Source: Diaminobutyricibacter sp049994905
Lineage (GTDB): Bacteria > Actinomycetota > Actinomycetes > Actinomycetales > Microbacteriaceae
Length of the DNA stretch: 64,000 nucleotides
Assembly: GCF_049994905.1 (NCBI RefSeq)
Contig: NZ_CP188258.1
Location: 1,364,001 to 1,428,000, forward strand
Direction: 5' to 3'
Positions within the stretch are counted from its first letter, which is position 1. Every line of letters starts with the position of its first letter. Shown here piece after piece: positions 26,393-38,308 of this stretch. Below the pieces are notes generated by a model. The model was given only the letters and a program-made list of their open reading frames with translations, made no database searches and had not been told where the DNA came from. Both the position numbers and the translations under genes were made by a program.

Positions 26393-27648
26393 GTGCCGGG
26401 ATATGCGGTGGCCGCAGCGGGCCGTTCTGCCGGCTGGTACGGATCGGGCAGCCCCGTCGCGCCCGCCTGGCGGGCCTCGACGAAGCGGATGAGGTGCAGG
26501 TCGAGTCCTTCTTTTCGCATGCGCAGGTCGATGTAGATGAGCGCGACGGCCGAAGACTGGACGACGGCCATGACGGCCCCGATCACGGCGGTGACCACCG
26601 TGGTGATCACGTTGATGCCGAGCTCGGAGAGGAAGACCTGGGTGACGGAGCTGTCCGTCGACGACGCCCCCAGGCCGGTCGGGTTGACCAGGACGCTCAC
26701 CATTCCGCCGATGAGCGCGATCGGCGTGGTGATGATCTGGGTGACGGCATAGACGATCACTGCGATCAGCAGGATCACCCCGAGCGTCTTCCAGAAATAG
26801 CCGGCCGTCAGGCGCCAGGAGCGCGTCATGGAAGCGCCGATGCCCAGTCGCTCGAGCACGATCGCGCTCGGAACCAGCGCGAGCTTGGTGTTGAGCCACA
26901 CGGCGACGACGACGCCGCCGAGGCCCGCGAGGATCGAGAACGCGACCCCCACCACGATCATCGGTCCGCCGGCGGCGAAGAGCAGCACGGCGATGATCGC
27001 GAGGATGCCAAAACCCACACCGAGCGCCAGGGAGAGCAGGAGCGTCCAGCCGATCAGGGCGCCGATGCGCGACTTCGTCAGCCGCCACAGCGATCCGAGC
27101 GTCAGCTTCTCCCCGAGAGTCTCGCGCGCCACCTCGTTGACCACGATGCCCTGCAGGAGGGAGGTGGAGACGGCGGAGACCACCAGGGACACGAGGCCGA
27201 GGAGGATCGCCGCCCCGACGGCTCCGGCCTGGAGGGCGCCCTGGTCGGCGGATGAAGCCGTGCCGACCCGGCCGAACAGCACGGAGACACCGCCGAGGAT
27301 CAGCAGCGAGACCACGGCCTGAGGCACGCCCTGGATGAGCAGGGCAGCACCGACGGTGACCTTCGGGTTGCGCCGCAGCACCTGGAACGGTGCACCGATG
27401 AGTGTCCCGAAGCTGAGCGGCCGAAGGGGAACGAGGCCGGGCTTGGGCGGAGGCGTCCAGCCCGGCTGCTGGCCATAGCCGTACTGCCCGTATTGCGGGC
27501 CATATGGCGGCGCATACGGAGCCTGCGGCGGAGGGGGAGGAGGGGACACGCTTCCCGGCGCATATTCGCCGTACTGCGGCTCGGGCGCGGGCGCGCCACC
27601 GGGCGCCTGCCAGTGCTCCTCGGCGGGCCCTGGTTGCTCTCCACTCAC
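26389..27648 (-). CDS. Polytopic membrane protein (glycerophosphodiesterase membrane-domain/DUF7847-like)
   Basis: A 419-residue first gene of the MoxR operon. The N-terminal 75 residues are cytosolic and very rich in Pro, Tyr, Gly and Gln (SPPPPPPQ, then PYGPQYGQYGYGQQPGW), a low-complexity tail. Six hydrophobic segments follow (for example GAALLIQGVPQAVVSLLILG and LIGWTLLLSLALGVGFGILA), with RPLSFGTLIGAPFQVLRRNPKV before the first and SMTRSWRLTAGYFWKTLGV between. This is the layout of membrane domains annotated as GPDPase_memb or DUF7847. No enzymatic domain is attached, so diesterase activity should not be assumed. It probably leads the transcript for the MoxR genes. Confidence 0.75.
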   Translation of the reverse strand: MSGEQPGPAEEHWQAPGGAPAPEPQYGEYAPGSVSPPPPPPQAPYAPPYGPQYGQYGYGQQPGWTPPPKPGLVPLRPLSFGTLIGAPFQVLRRNPKVTVGAALLIQGVPQAVVSLLILGGVSVLFGRVGTASSADQGALQAGAVGAAILLGLVSLVVSAVSTSLLQGIVVNEVARETLGEKLTLGSLWRLTKSRIGALIGWTLLLSLALGVGFGILAIIAVLLFAAGGPMIVVGVAFSILAGLGGVVVAVWLNTKLALVPSAIVLERLGIGASMTRSWRLTAGYFWKTLGVILLIAVIVYAVTQIITTPIALIGGMVSVLVNPTGLGASSTDSSVTQVFLSELGINVITTVVTAVIGAVMAVVQSSAVALIYIDLRMRKEGLDLHLIRFVEARQAGATGLPDPYQPAERPAAATAYPGT

Positions 27649-27823
27649 GTGATCGCTCCTTCTACCCCGGTTCCGGTGCGGATTCCGTTACCCATGCTGG
27701 CACATCGGCGCGCATCCGCTCGTCAGGCGTTCACGATCCGCGCAGGTGTCTCGACTACTCTTGTGCAAGAAGTTCTATGGCTTGCCGCACACAGGCTGCG
27801 GCGCCCCAGCGGGAAACGGGTAT

Positions 27824-28507
27824 ATGAACGGTCGCATCCTGGTTGTCGACGACGACACCGCCCTGGCCGAGATGATCGGCATCGTGCTGCGCACAGAGGG
27901 TTTCGATCCGCAATTCTGCGAAGACGGCGCGCTTGCGCTCGATGTCTTCCGCACGTCGAAACCCGACCTCGTGCTGCTCGACCTCATGCTCCCCGGCCTC
28001 GACGGCATCGAGGTGTGCGGGCGCATCCGTGCGGAATCGGGTACGCCCATCATCATGCTGACCGCGAAGTCCGACACTGCGGATGTGGTCAAGGGCCTCG
28101 AATCCGGCGCCGACGACTACATGGTGAAACCCTTCAATCCGAAAGAGCTCGTGGCGCGCATCCGCACCCGGCTGAGGCCCGCAGCGCCGCCACCCGCGGT
28201 GGAGCAGCTGCGGATCGGCGACCTCGTGCTCGACGTCGCCGGCCACGAGGTCAAGCGCGGCGAGACCAGGATCAACCTGACGCCGCTCGAATTCGACCTC
28301 CTCCTCGCTCTCGCCTCCAAGCCCCAGCAGGTCTTCACCAGGGAGATGCTGCTCGAGCAGGTCTGGGGTTACCACTACAAGGCCGACACGCGGCTGGTGA
28401 ACGTGCACGTCCAGCGGCTGCGGGCGAAAGTGGAGGACGACCCGGACAACCCGAGGATCGTCATGACCGTGCGCGGGGTCGGATACCGCGCGGGCGCCGT
28501 CACCTAG
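27824..28507 (+). CDS. mtrA: Response regulator MtrA
   Basis: A 227-residue OmpR-family regulator. Receiver domain about 1-115: acidic pocket D9-D10-D11, phospho-acceptor Asp 53 (LVLLDLMLPG), Thr 80 and Lys 102 (MVKPFNP). Winged-helix domain about 130-225 with FDLLLALASKPQQVFTREMLL and DTRLVNVHVQRLRAKVE. In actinobacteria MtrA controls cell-wall hydrolase, division and replication genes. The ATG at 27824 gives the family N-terminus MNGRILVVDDD; the ribosome site (GGGAAACGGG) is weak. The 175-base gap from the divergent membrane gene must hold both promoters; TACTCT at 27756-27761 is a weak -10 candidate. Confidence 0.95.
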   Translation: MNGRILVVDDDTALAEMIGIVLRTEGFDPQFCEDGALALDVFRTSKPDLVLLDLMLPGLDGIEVCGRIRAESGTPIIMLTAKSDTADVVKGLESGADDYMVKPFNPKELVARIRTRLRPAAPPPAVEQLRIGDLVLDVAGHEVKRGETRINLTPLEFDLLLALASKPQQVFTREMLLEQVWGYHYKADTRLVNVHVQRLRAKVEDDPDNPRIVMTVRGVGYRAGAVT

Positions 28508-28515
28508 GAGTTCCG

Positions 28516-30228
28516 GTGGCTGAAGATTCGCGCACCCGCAGGGTGGGCTGGCGGCGGTGGTGGGAGACGGCACCGTCGCGCCTCACACACCTCTGGCGCA
28601 CGTCGCTCCAGGTGCGCACGGTGACGATCACCCTGGCGCTCACCGGCATCGCCATCCTCTTCACCGGCGTCTACATGTCGCTCAGCATCGCGAACGACCT
28701 CTACCAGTCCCGTCTCGACCAGGCGCTCCGCGACTCCAGCCGCGCGACCACAGCGGCCCAGACCACCCTGAACGCATCGGACATCACCGGCGGGGACTCG
28801 GTCAGGAACCTGCTCGACTCCGCGCTCCAGACGGTCAGGGCGTCGACGTCGAGCCGGTTGATCGCCGCCTTCCGCGTACCCGGCCAGGACTCGACCTTCC
28901 TCGCGCCCGCCGACCGGTCGAGCCCTGGGCTCGCGGGCGACGTGATCTCCGAGCAGCTGAGAACCGCAGTGCAGCACGGTGGGACGAAGCAGTTCTACCA
29001 GTCGGTGCAGCTCGCCGCGGCGAACGGTTCGACCGACCCCGGCATCGTCGTCGGCTCCCAGCTGACCCTTCCGGTGGTCGGGCGCTACGAGTTGTACATC
29101 GGCTACGACCTGAGCGACGCCGAGAACACCCTGCTCTTCATCCAGGGCACACTCCTGCTCGCCGGCCTCGCCCTGATCCTGCTGATCGGCGCGATCACGT
29201 GGGTGATCGTGAGATTCGTCGTGCGTCCGATCCGGGTGGCCGCCGAGACGAGCGAGCGACTGGCCGCAGGTGACCTCGCGGTTCGCATGCCCGAGAAGGG
29301 CGAGGACGTGTTCACGTCGCTGGCGCGCTCGTTCAACGGGATGGCCGACAGCCTCCAGAGCCAGATCAACCAGCTGGCCACGCTTTCGCAGCTGCAGCAG
29401 AGGTTCGTCTCCGACGTCTCCCACGAGCTGAGAACGCCGCTCACGACCATCCGGCTGGCCGGCGACGTCATCTACGACCAAAGGGAGACCTTCCCGCCGG
29501 CGACCGAGCGCACAGCGGAGCTGCTGCACACCCAGATCGAGCGGTTCGACCGGCTGCTGTCCGACCTGCTGGAGATCAGCCGCTACGACGCCGGATCGGT
29601 GGTGCTCGACCCCGAGCCGACGAACCTCGTGCGCCTCGCCGAGGACGCGATCGACGGGATGCGCTCGCTTGCCGAACAGAACGGCACCCAGCTGCGGCTG
29701 GATGCGCCCGGCGGCTACTTCGAGGTCGCGATGGACCCACGACGTATCCGCCGCATCGTGCGCAACCTGCTGGGCAACGCCATCGAGCACGGTGAGGGCA
29801 GGCCGGTCGTCGTGACGGTCGACAGCAACGAGAGCGCCGTCGCCCTGGCCGTGCGAGATTACGGGCTCGGGATGAACCAGCAGGAGGTCAACCATGTGTT
29901 CGACCGGTTCTGGCGTGCCGACCCATCACGAAAACGCACCATCGGCGGCACCGGTCTCGGGCTCGCGATCTCGCTCGAGGACGCGACCCTGCACTCCGGC
30001 TGGCTGCAGGTCTGGTCGGCGCCCGGCGCGGGGTCGTGTTTCAGGCTGACCCTTCCACGCGTGCCGGGCCGCGGGATCGCGTCGTCGCCGCTTCCCCTTC
30101 CGCCTGACGACGCCGGTGCGAACAACGATGCCGCCCAGGCCGAGGCCGGGGAGAAGCCGGCAGAGGCGCCGGCGGACACGACAGCAGCGAAAAGCGCTGA
30201 GAAGGCAGGAACGGAGGTGCGCCCGTGA
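28516..30228 (+). CDS. mtrB: Sensor histidine kinase MtrB
   Basis: A 570-residue membrane kinase from GTG 28516, 5 bases after AGGAG. Membrane segments at about 36-57 and 207-233 enclose an outside sensor region; HAMP about 234-286; dimerisation helix with catalytic His 304 (VSDVSHELRTPLTTIRLAG); ATPase domain with N-box RNLLGNAIEHGEG, G1 RDYGLGMNQ and G2 GGTGLGLAIS. The last 60 residues are an Ala/Glu/Pro-rich tail beyond the kinase core. It phosphorylates MtrA. Its stop overlaps the lpqB start by 4 bases (GTGA), so the three genes form one coupled operon. Confidence 0.95.
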   Translation: MAEDSRTRRVGWRRWWETAPSRLTHLWRTSLQVRTVTITLALTGIAILFTGVYMSLSIANDLYQSRLDQALRDSSRATTAAQTTLNASDITGGDSVRNLLDSALQTVRASTSSRLIAAFRVPGQDSTFLAPADRSSPGLAGDVISEQLRTAVQHGGTKQFYQSVQLAAANGSTDPGIVVGSQLTLPVVGRYELYIGYDLSDAENTLLFIQGTLLLAGLALILLIGAITWVIVRFVVRPIRVAAETSERLAAGDLAVRMPEKGEDVFTSLARSFNGMADSLQSQINQLATLSQLQQRFVSDVSHELRTPLTTIRLAGDVIYDQRETFPPATERTAELLHTQIERFDRLLSDLLEISRYDAGSVVLDPEPTNLVRLAEDAIDGMRSLAEQNGTQLRLDAPGGYFEVAMDPRRIRRIVRNLLGNAIEHGEGRPVVVTVDSNESAVALAVRDYGLGMNQQEVNHVFDRFWRADPSRKRTIGGTGLGLAISLEDATLHSGWLQVWSAPGAGSCFRLTLPRVPGRGIASSPLPLPPDDAGANNDAAQAEAGEKPAEAPADTTAAKSAEKAGTEVRP

Positions 30229-31943
30229 GATCACGCGTCGTTTCCCGTCTCCGCGTCGTCGCCCTGCTGACGGCGCTCGCCGCCGCCCTCGCCGGCTGCG
30301 CGAGCATCCCGGATTCCGGTCCGGTGCGCCAGGGCGCCCCGATCGCGCAGCTCAACGACCCGCTCGACCTCGACTTCAACCCATCGCCGCCGGCCACGGG
30401 TGCGACCCAGGACCAGATCGTCCACGGGTTCATCGACGCGGCGTCGAGCCCGAAGAACGATTTCGGGATCGCGCGCAAATACCTGACCGCGTCGATGTCG
30501 TCGTCATGGAACCCCAATGAGTCGGTGACCGTCGACCAGGGCACGGGACGCCTCTACAGCCAGCTCTCCAACGGAACGTCGAGCGCGCGATGGCAGGTCG
30601 ACGTCACACCGGTTGCGAACGTCGACTCCGTCGGGGCGTACCACGGTGTGTCGTCGACCGCACCGGTCGCGCTCCGGTACGACCTCGTGAAAGTCGGGGG
30701 GGAGTGGCGGATCTCGGTGGCGCCGAACGGTGTCGTCATCGACGACCCCACCTTCCGGGCGGTCTACGCGCCGCAGACCCTGTACTTCTACAACGCGTCG
30801 TTCACCTACCTCGTGCCCGACCTGCGCTGGTTCCCCTCGCGCGTCGGCAACGCGGCGACGCGCGTCACGAACGCCGTGCTCGCCGGTCCGGCGAAATGGC
30901 TCGTCGGCGCCGTCGTGTCCGCGTTCCCGCCCGGCACTCAGCTGGCGCTGCCGTCTGTCACGACCTCGAACGGCCGCGCAGACGTCGACCTCAGTTCGCA
31001 GGCGGGACAGGCGGATGCGCTCACCCTGCAGCGCATGAAATTCCAGCTCGAGCAGAGCCTCGGTTCGATCGTGCAGTCCGTGCAGTTGTCGATCGAAGGC
31101 ACGACGCAGTCGGTCGCGGACCTCTCGGCGGCGAACACTCCCATCCAGGATCCGCAGGTCGACAACCACGCGCTCGTGTCGCGCAACGGGCAGTTCGGCC
31201 TGCTCGCGGCGGCGACGGTCGAAGACATCCCGGGGATCTCCACGAAGGTCGCCTCGCTTCATCCGACCTCTGTGTCGTTGACGGCGAACCGCGACACTGC
31301 GGTGGCGCTGTCGCAGGGCCATGTCTATGTCGTGCGCAAGGCGGAGGCGTCGCCGCACCGCGTGGATGCCCGGGCAGGACTCATCGCACCGGCCATCGAC
31401 AACTACGGCTACGCATGGTCGGTTCCCGGCTCCGACCCGAATGCACTGGTCGCGATCGGATCGGACGGCGCCCAGAAGGCGATCAAGACGAACTGGCCGA
31501 ATGCGACCCGCATTGCGTCGTTCGAGGTCTCGCGTGACGGCACCCGGGTCATCGCCGTCCTGCAGTCCGGGTCCGCGTACATGCTGGTCGCCTCCGGCAT
31601 CGTGCGCGCGCAGGACAACGTGCCCGCCTCGCTGACCGATCCGATCGAGCTCGGTGTCGGCGCGGGCCGCCCCCTTTCGGCGACCTGGATCGACCAGCTG
31701 AATGTGGCCGTGCTCAACAACACGGGGGAGGACGGCACGGCGATCGCGCTCCAGCAGATCGGGGGAACGCTGAGTTCCGCGAGCGGCCCGGCGAACGGCG
31801 CGACGATCGTCGGGGCGGCGGGCTTGTCGTCCTACCTGGTCCTGACGACAGAAGGCTCGCTGCAGGCGCCGACCGGTACAGGCTGGCAGGCGCAGACCGA
31901 CAAGGTCGGAGCCCTCGGGACGCAGCTGGGACTGCCCCAGTAG
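30225..31943 (+). CDS. lpqB: Lipoprotein LpqB
   Basis: A 572-residue lipoprotein. Signal peptide with basic start (MRSRVVSRLR), hydrophobic core and lipobox L-A-G-C (Cys 25). Then a GerMN-like domain (about 180-320) and a beta-propeller-like C-terminal part (about 330-572), the known LpqB order. In mycobacteria LpqB binds the MtrB sensor region and tunes MtrA phosphorylation; the coupled start (GTGA overlap with mtrB) supports the same role here. A GGAGG site lies 9 bases before the GTG. The 109-base gap after it shows no clear hairpin. Confidence 0.93.
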   Translation: MRSRVVSRLRVVALLTALAAALAGCASIPDSGPVRQGAPIAQLNDPLDLDFNPSPPATGATQDQIVHGFIDAASSPKNDFGIARKYLTASMSSSWNPNESVTVDQGTGRLYSQLSNGTSSARWQVDVTPVANVDSVGAYHGVSSTAPVALRYDLVKVGGEWRISVAPNGVVIDDPTFRAVYAPQTLYFYNASFTYLVPDLRWFPSRVGNAATRVTNAVLAGPAKWLVGAVVSAFPPGTQLALPSVTTSNGRADVDLSSQAGQADALTLQRMKFQLEQSLGSIVQSVQLSIEGTTQSVADLSAANTPIQDPQVDNHALVSRNGQFGLLAAATVEDIPGISTKVASLHPTSVSLTANRDTAVALSQGHVYVVRKAEASPHRVDARAGLIAPAIDNYGYAWSVPGSDPNALVAIGSDGAQKAIKTNWPNATRIASFEVSRDGTRVIAVLQSGSAYMLVASGIVRAQDNVPASLTDPIELGVGAGRPLSATWIDQLNVAVLNNTGEDGTAIALQQIGGTLSSASGPANGATIVGAAGLSSYLVLTTEGSLQAPTGTGWQAQTDKVGALGTQLGLPQ

Positions 31944-32052
31944 CATCGGGGCAACGGGCATCCATCCCTCCACAGCGAGCCGGATCGCGCGCCTCTCCAC
32001 GGGTTCTCGGCCGGTCACCCCGCCGGCGGCGTGTCCGTCGGACGATGGAGCG

Positions 32053-32853
32053 ATGAGGTCCCTGAATTCGCCGCCGCCGCCGCCGCAGCCGCCGCCGCCG
32101 CCGCTGCTGTCGTCGCTGCGTGAAGCGTGGCTGGATGCTCTCGCCGTGCTCGCACCCACGGAATGCAGTGGATGCGGCGTGCCGGACCGCGCACTCTGCA
32201 ACGCGTGCCGCACGGCCCTCCAGCCCGTCCCACTTCGCGTCGACCTGCCGGGCCTTCCCGTCTGGGCAGCACTCGACTACCAGGCGGTGCCGAGGGCGGT
32301 GCTTGTGGCGTTCAAGGACGGCGGCCGAACGGATGCGGCTCCAGCCCTCGCGGCGGCACTGCGGGCGGCGATCGAGGCATCCCTGCGCGACGCCGCAGAC
32401 CGTGGCGGTCGTGGCGGCGGCAGCCGCGGCAGCGGCAGCGGCGGCGGCAGCGGCAGCCGTGCCGGCGTGCACATCGCAACCGTTCCATCGACCCGCGCGG
32501 CGTTCCGGCGCCGCGGCTACCGCCCGGTCGAGATGCTGCTCGCCCGGGCCGGCCTGCGAAGCGAACGGGTGCTCCGTCCGGTCCGGCGAACGGTCGACCA
32601 AGCGTCGCTCGGCGTCGCCCAGCGCGCCGTCAACCGGGCCGGCTCATTGCGTGCCGGGCCTCGCGCAGCCGGCTGTTCCTACCTGCTCGTCGACGACATC
32701 CTGACCACCGGATCGACCCTCCGGGAGGCGGCGCGGGCGCTCCGGGCCGCGGGCGGAAGGGTCGTCGGCGCGGCCGTCGTGGCGCGCACCGAGCGTCGCG
32801 ACGGGGTGAACGGGTGGGATTACGATCCGGTCGGATTCACGGGTGACTTATGA
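32053..32853 (+). CDS. comF: ComF-family amidophosphoribosyltransferase-like protein
   Basis: A 266-residue phosphoribosyltransferase fold protein. The zinc ribbon ECSGCGVPDRALCNACR (about 37-53) and the PRPP loop YLLVDDILTTGSTLREA (about 213-229) are those of ComF, which in competent bacteria is needed for DNA uptake; the role in actinobacteria is unclear. Two low-complexity insertions are odd: eleven residues of Pro and Gln near the N-terminus (codons of CCG, bases 32071-32107) and a Gly/Ser/Arg linker of about 20 residues (32400-32460), both built from GCC/GGC-type triplets. ATG 32053 follows a weak GGAG. Confidence 0.85.
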   Translation: MRSLNSPPPPPQPPPPPLLSSLREAWLDALAVLAPTECSGCGVPDRALCNACRTALQPVPLRVDLPGLPVWAALDYQAVPRAVLVAFKDGGRTDAAPALAAALRAAIEASLRDAADRGGRGGGSRGSGSGGGSGSRAGVHIATVPSTRAAFRRRGYRPVEMLLARAGLRSERVLRPVRRTVDQASLGVAQRAVNRAGSLRAGPRAAGCSYLLVDDILTTGSTLREAARALRAAGGRVVGAAVVARTERRDGVNGWDYDPVGFTGDL

Positions 32854-32871
32854 ACGGGTCGGCACTACGGT
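32843..32871 (+). promoter_or_regulatory. Possible hpf promoter
   Basis: GTGACT (32843-32848), a 17-base spacer and TACGGT (32866-32871), partly inside the end of comF. It would give hpf its own transcript with a leader of about 64 bases, which suits a stress-controlled gene. Match to consensus is moderate. Confidence 0.35.
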
Positions 32872-32941
32872 AGGTGAAAAGGCGTGGATGACTCGCCCTT
32901 CGTGATCCGGGCGGTGTGACACGCCGATCAGGGAGGCCCTC

Positions 32942-33643
32942 ATGGAAATCAACATCGTCGGACGCAACCTCGGCATCACTGATCGATTCCGTGAATACGC
33001 GACGGAGAAGGCCGCCAAGGTCACTCACCTCGCGGAACGCGCGATCACCTTCGAGATCAAAGTGAGCCGTCACAACGAGAAGCTCGGCAGCCAGAACGGC
33101 GATGACCGTGTCGAACTCACGTTGGTCGGGCCGGGGGCTGTGGTGCGCGCCGAAGCGACGGGCACCGACAAGTATGCGGCCTTCGACGTTGCCATAGCCC
33201 GTCTCCTGGAACGCGTCAGACGCGCCAAAGACCGCAGGAAGGTCCATCGCGGCCAGCATCGACCTACCTCGCTCCGCGAGGCGAGCACCGGGGGGTTCAG
33301 CGTCGTCGACATCACGCCGGCTCCCGTCGCCGTACTCGACCAGGTACGAACCGGAGCTGTGCCTGCCGTCGCCGACGAGGTCGAGGTCAGCGAGGACTCC
33401 GACGAATACTGCCCGGTCGTCATCCGCAAGAAGGTCTTCGCATCCGTGCCGATGACCGTCGACGACGCGCTCTACTACATGGAGCTCGTCGGACACGACT
33501 TCTACCTCTTCATCGACCAGGAGTCGACCAGGCCGAGTGTGGTCTACCGCCGCAAAGGCTGGGACTATGGTGTGATTTCGCTCGACGAAGATGCAGACGA
33601 GCTGCAGGAGGTCGCGACAGCGAGCCGAAAGCTCAGCCACTGA
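32942..33643 (+). CDS. hpf: Ribosome hibernation promoting factor, long form
   Basis: A 233-residue long HPF. N-terminal S30AE domain (about 1-100: MEINIVGRNLGITDRFREYATEKAAK is split by family at the first ten residues), a linker, and the C-terminal dimerisation domain (about 165-225: VVIRKKVFASVPMTVDDALYYM and LVGHDFYLFID). It joins 70S ribosomes into inactive 100S dimers in slow growth. A GGGAGG ribosome site lies 6 bases before the ATG. It is followed by a strong hairpin. Sitting between comF and secA is the usual actinobacterial place. Confidence 0.96.
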   Translation: MEINIVGRNLGITDRFREYATEKAAKVTHLAERAITFEIKVSRHNEKLGSQNGDDRVELTLVGPGAVVRAEATGTDKYAAFDVAIARLLERVRRAKDRRKVHRGQHRPTSLREASTGGFSVVDITPAPVAVLDQVRTGAVPAVADEVEVSEDSDEYCPVVIRKKVFASVPMTVDDALYYMELVGHDFYLFIDQESTRPSVVYRRKGWDYGVISLDEDADELQEVATASRKLSH

Positions 33644-33652
33644 GTCACTGAC

Positions 33653-33690
33653 CTTGTTCGGGGGCCGAGCAGGCTCAGCCCCCGAACAAG
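33653..33690 (+). terminator. Strong hairpin after hpf
   Basis: A perfect 13-bp inverted repeat (CTTGTTCGGGGGC / GCCCCCGAACAAG), which can extend by three more pairs across one mismatch to a 4-base loop. There is no T-run. It most likely ends the comF-hpf transcript before the secA promoter, which begins 7 bases later. Confidence 0.7.
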
Positions 33691-33696
33691 TAGCAT

Positions 33697-33705
33697 TGCT
33701 ATAGT
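33697..33705 (+). promoter_or_regulatory. secA promoter with extended -10
   Basis: TGCTATAGT contains TATAGT (33700-33705), five of six matches to the -10 consensus, preceded by TG at the extended -10 position. The -35 region is occupied by the hpf hairpin and is poor. The leader would be about 77 bases. Confidence 0.5.
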
Positions 33706-33788
33706 TGCCGGCTGCGGTCGGTTCGTCATCGTGCGTCCGGCCGGACGACAGGCGCATGGCGCCCAGACATACAAAGTGGAGTGCATCA

Positions 33789-36591
<2,803 letters not shown>

Positions 36592-36596
<5 letters not shown>

Positions 36597-36633
36597 CCTG
36601 TGCGCTGCTGACCTGTGCGCTGCTGACCTGTGC
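36592..36633. repeat. 15-bp tandem repeat across the secA stop and regulator C-terminus
   Basis: Three copies of GCTGACCTGTGC joined by GCT (unit 15 bp). The secA TGA lies in the first copy. On the minus strand the unit encodes A-Q-V-S-S, adding three such pentapeptides to the regulator. Confidence 0.9.
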
Positions 36634-37585
36634 ACCGATGACGCCGAGGAGTTTCAGCTTCTCGGCGTCATCGCTGCCGGCGGGAGCCGAGTAGACGACG
36701 AGTCGCAGGTCGCTTCCCTGCACCGTCAGCACGTCACAGTCGAGCGTGATCGTACCCAGCTCCGGATGCTCGATCGTCTTCGTGTCGGATGACCGCACCG
36801 CCACGTCTGCGCGCGCCCAGAGCGCGGCGAAACGTTCGGAGCCCCCGATGAGGTCGTCGATCAGTGCCCGAAGTCCCGCATCGTCGGGGTAGCGTCCGGT
36901 CGCGCGACGCAGGTCGGCCACCATCTCCGCCTCGAATGCCGCCTTGTCGCCCGCCGAGCGGATGACGCGGCCCCCTGATTCGCTGAGGGATGTGCCGGTG
37001 AAGAATCGCCAGGCGAGGTTGCGCTCCCGCGGGGATTCGCCGGACGGTTCGCCCATCAGGGCTACGAAGAGCCGGTTGCCGCTGACAAGTGTCCAGGCGG
37101 CGTCGAACACGGCGACCGGAAGGTCGCGCAGGCGTTCTGTCATCCGCTGGACTCCCGGTGTGATGTGGCCGTCGATCACGCCGCTGCCGGGCGGAACCTG
37201 CCGCGAAAGCACGAAGAGGTGATCCCGCTCTGCCGTCGACAACATGAGCGCGCGTGCGAGAGCCACGAGGACCTGAGCGGACGGATGCACGGCACGGCCC
37301 TGCTCGAGTCGGGTGAGGTAGTCGACGGAGAGCCCTGCCCGCGCCGCCACATCTTCGCGACGCAGCCCAGGCGAGCGGCGTTGGCCGGTGAGGCGTGCGC
37401 CTTCATCATCGGGGTCGGCGCGGTCGCGCCAGGCGCGGAGCATCCGGCCCAGTTCGCGCTCGTCGGCCGTCATCCTTCGAGTATCGCGCACCGGCCGGCC
37501 CTTCTGCCGGTCTCTGGGTAGGACTGCCGGTCCTATGCAGGCCCGGGCGCTGGGCGCCGCGGCATTCGGAGCGCACGATGGATGT

Positions 37586-38281
37586 ATGACCATCACACTG
37601 ATCTCCGGGGCCAACAAGGGACTCGGCCGCGAGACGGCGCGCCGACTCGTCCTGCTCGGCCACACCGTCTACCTGGGTGCGCGCGATCGCGAAGAGGGCG
37701 CGAGGGCTGCCGCCGATGTCGGGGGCACGTTCGTTCCGCTGGACGTGACCGATGATGCATCTGTCGCCGGCGCGGCGGAATTCATCGAGTCGCGCGAGGG
37801 CGTCCTCGACGTGTTGGTGAACAACGCCGGCATCTCCGGTGGCCACGTTCCCGCACGAGAGACCACGGCCGACGATGTCGCGAAGGTGTACGCCACGAAC
37901 GTCCTCGGCATCGTCCGCATGACGCATGCATTCATCCCGCTGCTCGAGCGTTCCGCGGCGCCCGTCGTCGTCAATGTCGGCAGCGGTATGGGTTCGCTCT
38001 CTGTCACGACCGATCCGTCGCGGTTCGAGTCGACCCTGACCGGCATCGCGTACCCGTCATCGAAGGCCGCCGTCTCGATGATCACCTCCCAGTACGCGAA
38101 AGCACTCCCAAGGTTCCGGGTGAATGTCGTCGACCCCGGCTACACCTCGACCGACCTGAACGGCCATCGTGGTACACAGACGATCGAAGAGGGGGCGACC
38201 GCGATCGTCACGATGGCGGCCGTCGGCCCCGATGGGCCCACCGGGAGGTTCGTCGACCGGTTCGGGACGGTTCCGTGGTGA
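37586..38281 (+). CDS. Short-chain dehydrogenase/reductase
   Basis: A 231-residue classical SDR. NAD(P)-binding SGANKGLGRETARRL (TGxxxGxG variant with Ser for Thr), NNAG (about 83-86), an active-site serine in VVNVGSGMG and catalytic Y-x3-K in IAYPSSKAAVSM. The arginine in YLGARDREE after the second strand favours NADPH. It resembles carbonyl-reductase-like SDRs. It is divergent from the MmyB-like regulator with 112 bases between, which suggests it is that regulator's target. The substrate is unknown. ATG 37586 is used; ribosome site weak. Confidence 0.88.
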   Translation: MTITLISGANKGLGRETARRLVLLGHTVYLGARDREEGARAAADVGGTFVPLDVTDDASVAGAAEFIESREGVLDVLVNNAGISGGHVPARETTADDVAKVYATNVLGIVRMTHAFIPLLERSAAPVVVNVGSGMGSLSVTTDPSRFESTLTGIAYPSSKAAVSMITSQYAKALPRFRVNVVDPGYTSTDLNGHRGTQTIEEGATAIVTMAAVGPDGPTGRFVDRFGTVPW

Positions 38282-38286
38282 ACAAA

Positions 38287-38304
38287 CCGGGTAAAGGCAC
38301 CCGG
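38287..38304. terminator. Hairpin between two convergent genes
   Basis: CCGGGT and ACCCGG form a 6-bp stem around a 6-base loop, midway in the 27-base gap between the SDR and Rv3235-like stops. It could stop transcripts from both sides. Confidence 0.4.
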
Positions 38305-38308
38305 GTGA

